Below are positions 1 to 5,200 of a stretch of 5,609 nucleotides of DNA, piece by piece. The notes under the pieces were generated by a model. That model saw nothing but the letters and a program-made list of their open reading frames with translations, was not told where the DNA came from and ran no database searches. The stretch covers positions 1 through 5,609 of the forward strand of contig JAKIYB010000323.1 of the NCBI GenBank assembly GCA_022708765.1. The letters are read 5' to 3'. The stretch's first letter is position 1. The number at the start of each line of letters is the position of its first letter. Source of the stretch: Armatimonadota bacterium (lineage in GTDB: Bacteria > Armatimonadota > Hebobacteria > CAIYQO01). Made by a program: the position numbers and the translations under genes.

Positions 1-1073
1 CCCGCGCCTTTGACGCACAGATCATGGGCCGCATCTACGAGCAGCCATTCACCGTCGTGTCCTGCGATATCGCCGACGTGCCTGTGGCCGCGGAATCCAC
101 CGTTGCCCTCGGCGGTCATCTGGACGGCTGCCGCATCGGAGTGGACCTGGGCGCCAGTGACCGAAAGGTCGCCGCGGTTATTGACGGCGAAGCGGTGTAT
201 AGTGAAGAGGTGGTGTGGGATCCTCGTCCGCAAACAGATCCACAATTCCACTTTGACGAAATCATGACCGCCATCCGTACGGCAGCGTCCCACATGCCGC
301 GTATTGACGCGGTTGGCGTCAGTTCGGCTGGAGTATACATCAATAACCTTATTCGTGTAGCATCGCTTTTCCGTGGCGTACCGGAAGACCTTTTCGAGAA
401 ACGCGTCAAGCGCATGTTCTTCGAAATTCAGGAAACGCTGGGCGGCATTCCGCTGGTGGTGGTGAACGACGGCGAGGTAACCGCGCTGGCCGGCGCGATG
501 TCACTCAACGATAATGCGGTCATCGGCGTAGCGATGGGCTCCAGTGAGGCGGCTGGCTACGTGACACCGGAAGGTGCGCTAACGAATTGGCTGAATGAGT
601 TGGCTTTCGTGCCGATTGATGCGAATCCCGACGCGCCGGCGGATGAGTGGTCAGGCGATATCGGCTGTGGCGTGCAATACCTCTCACAGCAGTGCGTCGG
701 CCGCCTCATACCGGTGTCAGGCCTGCCGGTAGACATGGCGCTAGGCCTGCCTGAGCGCCTCAAGGCCGTGCAGAAACTCATGGCCGACGGTGACGAACGC
801 GCGATACCGCTCTACCAGACGATTGGCATCTACCTTGGGTATGCGCTGGCACACTACGCCGACTTCTACGACATTCGCCATGGCCTCATCCTCGGTCGCG
901 TTACGTCCGGCGAAGGCGGCAACATTATCCTCAACCAGGCGAAACAGGTGCTGGCGGAAGAATTTCCCGATCTCGGCGCCATAAATATCGCGCTGCCGGA
1001 TGAGTCGAATCGGCGTGTCGGACAGGCCATTGCCGCTGCCAGCCTGCCCGCGCTGGTCAAGGAGGCCGTGTGA
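1..1073 (+). CDS. ROK-family sugar kinase-like protein (5' end cut by window edge)
   Basis: The frame is open to the left edge and reads as coding before the first ATG at 24 (RAFDAQIM), so the true start lies outside; at least 357 residues are present. Counting from ATG 24, a ROK/ASKHA phosphate-1 loop follows at about residues 38-47 (GVDLGASDRK). A second core motif follows at about 146-156 (VVNDGEVTALA), whose Asp matches the usual ROK catalytic base in NDxN-type motifs. A glycine-rich segment near the C-terminus (LGRVTSGEGGN) matches the third nucleotide-binding region. The classical ROK zinc motif CxCGxxGCxE is not present; the corresponding region reads IGCGVQYLSQQC. The roughly 40 or more residues ahead of the kinase core exceed an ordinary glucokinase. 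Known family role: ATP-dependent phosphorylation of sugars such as glucose, GlcNAc or ManNAc, or sugar sensing in ROK regulators. No N-terminal helix-turn-helix is visible in the part present. It overlaps the deacetylase gene by one base. The fold is secure; kinase activity and substrate are inference. Confidence 0.85.
   Translation, partial: RAFDAQIMGRIYEQPFTVVSCDIADVPVAAESTVALGGHLDGCRIGVDLGASDRKVAAVIDGEAVYSEEVVWDPRPQTDPQFHFDEIMTAIRTAASHMPRIDAVGVSSAGVYINNLIRVASLFRGVPEDLFEKRVKRMFFEIQETLGGIPLVVVNDGEVTALAGAMSLNDNAVIGVAMGSSEAAGYVTPEGALTNWLNELAFVPIDANPDAPADEWSGDIGCGVQYLSQQCVGRLIPVSGLPVDMALGLPERLKAVQKLMADGDERAIPLYQTIGIYLGYALAHYADFYDIRHGLILGRVTSGEGGNIILNQAKQVLAEEFPDLGAINIALPDESNRRVGQAIAAASLPALVKEAV
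1059..1065 (+). promoter_or_regulatory. Shine-Dalgarno site for the PIG-L/LmbE gene
   Basis: AAGGAGG is a near-perfect anti-16S match inside the last codons of the ROK gene. It lies 7 bases before ATG 1073 but only 4 before GTG 1070, so it favours the ATG as the start. Confidence 0.8.
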
Positions 1074-1921
1074 TGCAACTGCATGTCCCAACTGCCGGTC
1101 TTTATGTGCCGGATGGTTCTCCGATGCCAGACGCACTGGCGCGTACCACGCACCTGTGCATTGCCGCGCATCAGGACGACATTGAAATCATGGCCTACCA
1201 CGGTGTCCTTGCGTGTTTCGGCTTGCCCGATGCCTGGTTCACCGGTGTTGTGGTAACCAATGGCAGCGGTAGCCCACGCGACGACGTATACGCGAACTAC
1301 ACCGATGAGCAGATGATGGCCGTGCGTCGTGTTGAACAGCAGAAGGCGGCGATGGTTGGCGAGTATAGCGCGCAAGCTTTCCTGGATTACACCAGCAGTG
1401 ATGTGAAAAATCCGGGTAATCCCGATGTCGCTGACGATCTCTACCAGATTCTGATGGCCACCCGCCCGCGCGTGGTTTATACGCATAACCCGGCCGATAA
1501 GCACGACACTCACGTTAGTGTGACATTGCGCACGCTCGCGGCTTTGCGCCGCATGCCGGCTGAGGCGCGTCCGGAACAAGTGCTGGGTTGTGAGGTGTGG
1601 CGCGGATTGGATTGGATGCAAGACGAGGAGAAAGTGGCGCTGGACGTATCAGCGCACGAGAGCCTGGCCGAGGCGCTGCTCGGTGTATTCGACAGTCAGA
1701 TTTGCGGCGGCAAGCGCTACGATCTCGCGACGATTGGCCGTCGGCGCGCCAACGCCACCTACTTTGCCTCGCACACCACTGATGTTTTCACGCAGATGAA
1801 CTTCGCCATGGATCTGACGCCGCTTGTGCGAGATGCGTCGCTGGATATCGCGACATATACGCAAGAATTCATCACCCGCTTCGCCAACGATGTGAACGCG
1901 CGGCTGCGGAAACTCGCTTAA
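1073..1921 (+). CDS. PIG-L/LmbE-family N-deacetylase
   Basis: This 282-residue protein is predicted to be a zinc-dependent N-acyl hydrolase, the family that deacetylates GlcNAc-type sugars (MshB, BshB and GlcNAc-PI deacetylase are members). The first metal motif is AHQDD at residues 32-36, where most members have AHPDD; the His and the last Asp are the usual zinc ligands and the first Asp the general base. The second motif is HDTHVSV at 144-150, supplying the third His ligand. Length is normal for the family. There is no signal peptide or membrane segment, so it should be cytoplasmic. ATG 1073 is chosen because of the AAGGAGG 7 bases upstream and the TGATG overlap with the ROK stop; GTG 1070 would add one residue. 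Translational coupling to the ROK gene suggests that both act on the same amino sugar or N-acetylated glycan fragment. The substrate is unknown. Confidence 0.88.
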   Translation: MQLHVPTAGLYVPDGSPMPDALARTTHLCIAAHQDDIEIMAYHGVLACFGLPDAWFTGVVVTNGSGSPRDDVYANYTDEQMMAVRRVEQQKAAMVGEYSAQAFLDYTSSDVKNPGNPDVADDLYQILMATRPRVVYTHNPADKHDTHVSVTLRTLAALRRMPAEARPEQVLGCEVWRGLDWMQDEEKVALDVSAHESLAEALLGVFDSQICGGKRYDLATIGRRRANATYFASHTTDVFTQMNFAMDLTPLVRDASLDIATYTQEFITRFANDVNARLRKLA

Positions 1922-1947
1922 CCTCTGCCGATCATTACGGCGATACA

Positions 1948-1975
1948 GCGGGGCAGGTGCATGCACCTGTCCCGC
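1948..1975. terminator. Hairpin between convergent blocks, probable bidirectional terminator or REP-like palindrome
   Basis: Left arm 1948-1959 pairs with right arm 1964-1975 around loop CATG. As plus-strand RNA all 12 pairs form, with one G-U wobble (1953/1970); as minus-strand RNA that position becomes an A-C mismatch, so the fold is better for the ROK/PIG-L transcript. The right arm ends next to the CcdA-like gene's stop codon. Neither side has a good T-tract (TTACGCTTT follows on the plus strand), so this is not a textbook intrinsic terminator. It could instead be a dispersed palindromic repeat. Confidence 0.55.
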
Positions 1976-2671
1976 TTACGCTTTCCAGAGCAGCACGCAG
2001 CCGACTAGCAGCACGATCACCCCGAAGACCTTTTTTACGATGCCCGGCGCATTGGTTGACGCGTTCCATTGGAGATACCGCTGGATGGCGTCAATTGAGG
2101 TGCCGGCGGCGGCGATAACCACACAATGGCCAATGCCATATGCCAGCAGCAATCCCGCGGCATACAGGGGCATTGTGGCGCCCATGGTAAACGTCACGCT
2201 CAATACCGGCGCCATGAAGGCGAAGGTGCAGGGACCAAGCGCGATGCCAAACACCAGACCAAGCAAAAACGCGCCGGGTAGGCCATGTGTCTTCATGCCG
2301 ATCTGGCCGGGAGCAGTCAACGGCAGCGGAATCACCTCGAGCAGGATCAATCCAACCAGAAAAAAAACGCCGACAACGATATACTTCGCAAAGCCCCCCA
2401 GATCGCCAGCCATGCGCCCTGCGGCGGCGGTGATGACGCCAATCAGGGCAATGCAAACCAACATCCCCAGCGCGAACAACGACGACAGGCCAAAGGCGCG
2501 GCGCGGTGTCACCTGTGGTTGCCCGGCTATATAGGCGACGATGAGCGGGATGCCGGCGAGATGGCAGGGACTCAGCACCACACTCAAAATGCCCCAGAGC
2601 AAGGACGCCCCCAGCGCGAAAAACACCGCCCCTTCAATGGCGTGCGACAATGTGGTAAATAGAGCATCCAT
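1976..2671 (-). CDS. CcdA/DsbD-beta-type transmembrane thiol-disulfide electron carrier
   Basis: This polytopic protein (231 residues from ATG 2671) has about six hydrophobic segments, near residues 14-47, 61-86, 94-116, 133-160, 163-190 and 211-229. Two cysteines sit in the family's diagnostic settings: Cys36 in LSPCHLAGIP and Cys148 in LGPCTFAFMAP. In DsbD/CcdA this pair forms the membrane redox centre that takes electrons from cytoplasmic thioredoxin and gives them to periplasmic partners. There is no fused periplasmic domain, so it is of the small CcdA type and needs separate thioredoxin-like acceptors, which the two genes just upstream can supply. ATG 2671 starts 5 bases after the upstream stop, with only a weak Shine-Dalgarno site, so coupling is likely. 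GTG 2689 would add six residues and overlap the upstream gene by 13 bases. NCBI-style 'ArsG' permeases are CcdA-like too, so an export role cannot be excluded. Confidence 0.87.
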   Translation of the reverse strand: MDALFTTLSHAIEGAVFFALGASLLWGILSVVLSPCHLAGIPLIVAYIAGQPQVTPRRAFGLSSLFALGMLVCIALIGVITAAAGRMAGDLGGFAKYIVVGVFFLVGLILLEVIPLPLTAPGQIGMKTHGLPGAFLLGLVFGIALGPCTFAFMAPVLSVTFTMGATMPLYAAGLLLAYGIGHCVVIAAAGTSIDAIQRYLQWNASTNAPGIVKKVFGVIVLLVGCVLLWKA

Positions 2672-2676
2672 GAGAG

Positions 2677-3636
2677 TTATTTTACCCACATTTTTTCGAG
2701 TTGTGCGAGGATCGCGCTTTTCGCGAAGAAACCAGTGTGGCGATAAACTTCTTTACCTTCCTTATCATAGAATACTTGAACGGGTATTCCGTGAATACCA
2801 TAGCGCAGTGCGAGGGCCTGATTTTTTCGCACGTCAACATACAGCACATGACAGCGATCACGATAAGTATCTTCTAATTCGTTGATAATGGGGGCCATTT
2901 GGTCACAGGCATAACATCCGCTGGCGCCAAATTCAACAAGAAGCGGCTTGCCGGAACGGCGCAGCGTATCAACTGGCGCCGTAAACATAATTGCCGCCTG
3001 TGCCTCGACCCAGGCACGATCCACCTCGATATGCGTACGATCGCTTATGGTGTTTATGTGGCGAGAAATCGCTCCCTGGCGTTTCTCCTCCAACAGGTAC
3101 GCATGCAGTTCTTTCTCGACACGCTCAAAGGCTGCTCCGCCAAATTCCTCGGCATTCTTTGTATAGAATACGCGCAGCTCTTCTCTCGTGACGGTAATCG
3201 TGGCAGTAAGGCTTTGAAGATATGTTTGCAGCAACGCCCGATCACTCTCCCATGTCGTATCGCGCTTTGCGGTTGCGGCCCATGCGCTGGCTTCGGCGAC
3301 CAATAGGGTACGGACAGCCGTCTGCTCAAAGAACACGAAAGCGTGCGCTTGCCATTCAGACTTGGCTTTCTGGAGTTCCGCGTTCAACTGCGCTTCCGTC
3401 ATTTCTACCTCGACGGTGCGCAATAATAGCCCTTTCGGCAAGCCCTCGACGCGCGCGGATCGTAAGGGCCCGCTGCTCAGCCCCATAAAAGCTTCTTCGA
3501 GTGTTTGCGTCGGTGGAGCAACAGGTTTATCGGGCAATACACAACAACGCGCGTCGGCAGCCGGTATTGCGGAGAATCCCGGTAGAGATCCAGCCAATGC
3601 CATCAACAACAGGAAGAAGATCGTCGGAAATCGCAT
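2677..3636 (-). CDS. Exported SurA-N/foldase-like domain fused to thioredoxin (CYAC)
   Basis: This 319-residue protein starts with a Sec signal peptide (hydrophobic residues 3-21; likely cleavage after ADA at 27-29), followed by a Cys31-Cys32 pair. Residues about 70-215 are helical and resemble the SurA/PpiC N-terminal chaperone region: an EMTEAQLNAEL-type opening, VTREELRVFYTKNAEEFGG, then a helix ending EVDRAWVEAQAA. No parvulin isomerase domain is seen where SurA/PrsA would carry it. A thioredoxin domain fills about 220-319, with CYAC at 241-244 and the cis-proline in GIPVQVF at about 285. It should act in the periplasm as a disulfide reductase or isomerase, with the helical part binding client or partner protein. 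ATG 3636 has TAGGA 6 bases upstream and lies 12 bases after the previous stop. The adjacent CcdA-like protein is the likely electron donor. The thioredoxin call is firm; the SurA-like call rests on sequence pattern. Confidence 0.85.
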   Translation of the reverse strand: MRFPTIFFLLLMALAGSLPGFSAIPAADARCCVLPDKPVAPPTQTLEEAFMGLSSGPLRSARVEGLPKGLLLRTVEVEMTEAQLNAELQKAKSEWQAHAFVFFEQTAVRTLLVAEASAWAATAKRDTTWESDRALLQTYLQSLTATITVTREELRVFYTKNAEEFGGAAFERVEKELHAYLLEEKRQGAISRHINTISDRTHIEVDRAWVEAQAAIMFTAPVDTLRRSGKPLLVEFGASGCYACDQMAPIINELEDTYRDRCHVLYVDVRKNQALALRYGIHGIPVQVFYDKEGKEVYRHTGFFAKSAILAQLEKMWVK

Positions 3637-3648
3637 CGCACATCCTAC

Positions 3649-4236
3649 CTATTCAATACCAAGCTCACGGAGTTTTTCGATGATGTCGTCTTTCGGGTAA
3701 TACCCGATATGCCGGTAGAGTTCTTTCCCCTCCGCGTCGAAGATGATCTGCGTGGGAATGGCCTGGATGCCGTATTTTCTCCCGGCGGTCTCATCTTTCC
3801 AGACATCAATAAATTCGACACGCAGTTTTCCGGCATATTCATCACACAATTCCGCCAATACGGGTTGCATCATCTGGCAGGGACGGCAGGAATCCGACCC
3901 CAACTCCAGCAACATCGGCAGCTTTGCCGGACGCGAGGGGGGTGGTGATGGTACTGTCGCGGGAGGCACGGGAGCGGGCTTCACAGGTGCTGGTACAACG
4001 ACCGCAGACGGTTTCTCTTGCTTAGCTGGCGGATTCGTTTTCGGAGGCGACGGCTTCGTTACGATGGGTGGGTCTGGCGTGACCACTGGTGGTGCAGGTT
4101 GCGTGGCCGGAATGGTGAGCGGACTCTCCTGCGCAACCGGTGTCGAGGCAGGCGACTGCCCTTTCAAGTATAGGATGCCGGTAATGGCCAGTCCCAGCGC
4201 GACGAGAATCACAATCTTGCCAAAGTATGCTTTCAC
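3649..4236 (-). CDS. Membrane-anchored thioredoxin with long proline-rich arm (CRPC)
   Basis: This 195-residue protein has one N-terminal hydrophobic segment (about residues 7-25) after a short Lys-containing start, read as an uncleaved signal anchor with the rest outside the membrane. Residues about 29-107 are a low-complexity Pro/Ala/Val/Thr/Lys arm with many PAP, PPP and KP units. A thioredoxin fold follows at 107-195 with CRPC at 117-120 and the cis-proline in AIPTQI at about 161. The start is GTG 4236; its GTGA overlaps the upstream TGA stop, and GAGGA lies 6 bases before it. The C-terminal half closely resembles the thioredoxin domain of the next gene (YGIxxIPxQ, EGKExYRHxG), which suggests duplication. 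Likely role: periplasmic reductase fed by the CcdA-like protein, on a tether that gives it reach. A cleavable signal peptide is the alternative. Confidence 0.85.
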   Translation of the reverse strand: MKAYFGKIVILVALGLAITGILYLKGQSPASTPVAQESPLTIPATQPAPPVVTPDPPIVTKPSPPKTNPPAKQEKPSAVVVPAPVKPAPVPPATVPSPPPSRPAKLPMLLELGSDSCRPCQMMQPVLAELCDEYAGKLRVEFIDVWKDETAGRKYGIQAIPTQIIFDAEGKELYRHIGYYPKDDIIEKLRELGIE

Positions 4237-4919
4237 GTATTGTCCTCACTAAGCGTTAAATAGATCGTGCTTGCTGCCGGCAGCGCGATACGCGCCGCGA
4301 CCTGCATGGCTTTGAAGAGCGCAATTGGCACGATGCAACCGCTGCAGCAACCATGCAGCGTGTCACGCGCGACACCCCAGATAACGCCAGTATACCCATT
4401 GCCAATCTCCTGATAGGCGTCAATCTCGTCGGGGAGCGCGGCGGCCAGCCCCTGTATGTTGGCGCAGGGGCTGGTAATCGCGAAGCGCACGCATTGCTCA
4501 TCGTCAGAGGTGGCGGTGATGTCCGTGGCGAAGCCGCAGCAGCCTGTGGGCGAATTGAGCGCATCCACAACAGCCTGCGCGGTCTTCCCGACTTCCTCGG
4601 CCGTGTGCTGAAAGTGATGCCCCTTTTCAATCCCAAGTTGTGTCACGTCTACATATACGTCAGGCGCCACTCCTATCTGCTCCAGCGCTTTTTTCGCGCA
4701 GGCGACACTGCAACCGTCAATCGCAACGATCGTAGTGCCGTCTTTTTGTGTCCGCTCGACAATTGGTCCAACCTTGGCGCCGACGCCGATCAAGCAGAAG
4801 AAGCTCCCCTGCCCCAACTGGTCCAGCGCCTTCGCGGCATCATTAGAAATTTGCCCCACGTTTGAGCCGCCGGAACAGGCGAAGAGCAAGACATCGCCTT
4901 GACCACAACACTTTGACAT
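4233..4919 (-). CDS. Cysteine-rich DGC-domain (putative zinc-binding) protein with DUF6951-like C-terminal domain
   Basis: This 228-residue protein, probably cytoplasmic, has 13 cysteines. Residues 1 to about 118 match the DGC/putative zinc-binding family (PF08859): FACSGGSNVGQISNDAA near 13-29, Cys42 before GVGA, the name-giving DGC at 68-70, and CA at 74-75. Residues about 122-222 look like a second domain of DUF6951 type: GCCGFATDI, then SPCANIQGLA, DEIDAYQEIG, a cysteine cluster CCSGC at 191-195, and IALFKAMQVAARIALP. Neither family has an established reaction; metal or metalloid handling is inferred from the cysteines and the neighbours. The start is ATG 4919 because AAGGAG (4928-4933) lies 8 bases upstream; an in-frame start at 4970 would overlap the mini-thioredoxin gene and leave that site unused. 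It overlaps the downstream thioredoxin gene by 3 bases (GTGA). Confidence 0.85.
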   Translation of the reverse strand: MSKCCGQGDVLLFACSGGSNVGQISNDAAKALDQLGQGSFFCLIGVGAKVGPIVERTQKDGTTIVAIDGCSVACAKKALEQIGVAPDVYVDVTQLGIEKGHHFQHTAEEVGKTAQAVVDALNSPTGCCGFATDITATSDDEQCVRFAITSPCANIQGLAAALPDEIDAYQEIGNGYTGVIWGVARDTLHGCCSGCIVPIALFKAMQVAARIALPAASTIYLTLSEDNT

Positions 4920-4927
4920 TGGACTTT

Positions 4928-4933
4928 CTCCTT
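4928..4933 (-). promoter_or_regulatory. Shine-Dalgarno site deciding the start of the DGC gene
   Basis: On the minus strand this reads AAGGAG with 8 bases to ATG 4919. It rejects the longer in-frame start at 4970. Confidence 0.8.
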
Positions 4934-4948
4934 TACGTGTGTATCTGG

Positions 4949-4964
4949 AGCGGATTATTCCGCT
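4949..4964. other. Small perfect hairpin around the mini-thioredoxin stop codon
   Basis: AGCGGA (4949-4954) and TCCGCT (4959-4964) form a 6-bp stem with a 4-base loop. The stop codon occupies three of the four loop bases (4955-4957). No T-tract follows on either strand, so it is not a terminator by itself. It could be chance or a weak intercistronic structure before the DGC gene. Confidence 0.3.
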
Positions 4965-5191
4965 AGCCACTCCTTTACCTCGTCGGGGCGCGGCGCGCGT
5001 CCCATGATTTTTACCACGCCATCTACCACCACTGTGGGTGTTGACATAATGCCAGCGGTCACCATTTCGCGCAGATCGCTCACCTTGCGCAAGTCAGCAG
5101 TGACGCCTGTCGCTTCTATCGTGCGTCGAATCAAGTCTATAGCCTGACTGCATCTCGCGCAACCGGGGCCATACACAATGATCGTTTTCAT
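4955..5191 (-). CDS. MTH895/TM0996-type mini-thioredoxin (redox-active disulfide protein)
   Basis: This 78-residue protein lacks a signal peptide and should be cytoplasmic. It has a glutaredoxin-sized thioredoxin fold: a first strand MKTIIVYGPG, then the redox motif CARC at 11-14, a helix with IRRTIEATG, the segment VSDLREMVTAGIMSTPTVVVDG with the cis-proline at 52, and a last helix ending EVKEWLAE. Order and length match archaeal and bacterial MTH895-type proteins, which are often encoded beside DUF318 permeases. ATG 5191 is preceded by GGGAGG (5196-5201), which overlaps the permease stop TAG, so translation is probably coupled. Likely job: a dithiol reductant or thiol carrier that hands a metalloid or reducing equivalents to the permease or the DGC protein. 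The fold is secure; the partner is inferred. Confidence 0.9.
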   Translation of the reverse strand: MKTIIVYGPGCARCSQAIDLIRRTIEATGVTADLRKVSDLREMVTAGIMSTPTVVVDGVVKIMGRAPRPDEVKEWLAE

Positions 5192-5200
5192 TATGCCTCC

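Noticed and set aside
866..1621. 251-residue open frame on the minus strand across the ROK/PIG-L junction
   Set aside because: It lies opposite two clear enzyme genes, shows no domain pattern and is rich in His, Arg and Thr as expected from a reverse-frame shadow.
1922..1947. Promoter for either block in the convergent gap
   Set aside because: Both blocks read into this gap, and no -35/-10 pair is visible.
2359..2369. A-run (GAAAAAAAACG) as a possible frameshift or slippage site in the CcdA-like gene
   Set aside because: The reading frame continues intact through it and encodes part of a normal membrane helix (Phe-Phe-Leu).
3538..3560. Possible lipobox making the SurA-Trx protein a lipoprotein
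   Set aside because: The residue before Cys31 is Arg (ADARCC); a lipobox needs a small residue there, so signal peptidase I cleavage after ADA fits better.
3743..4252. 169-residue Gly-rich open frame on the plus strand
   Set aside because: It is the antisense of the proline-rich arm (CCN codons become GGN), so the glycine richness is an artefact.
4353..4865. 170-residue plus-strand open frame opposite the DGC gene
   Set aside because: The minus strand has the conserved DGC motifs, a strong Shine-Dalgarno site and operon spacing; this frame has none of these.
1976..4919. Naming the genes as arsE/arsF/arsG (nitroarsenical reduction operon)
   Set aside because: The CcdA-like protein resembles ArsG in type and the locus contains small thioredoxins, but no ArsF-like protein could be recognised and the motifs are generic CcdA and thioredoxin ones. 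Symbols were left empty.
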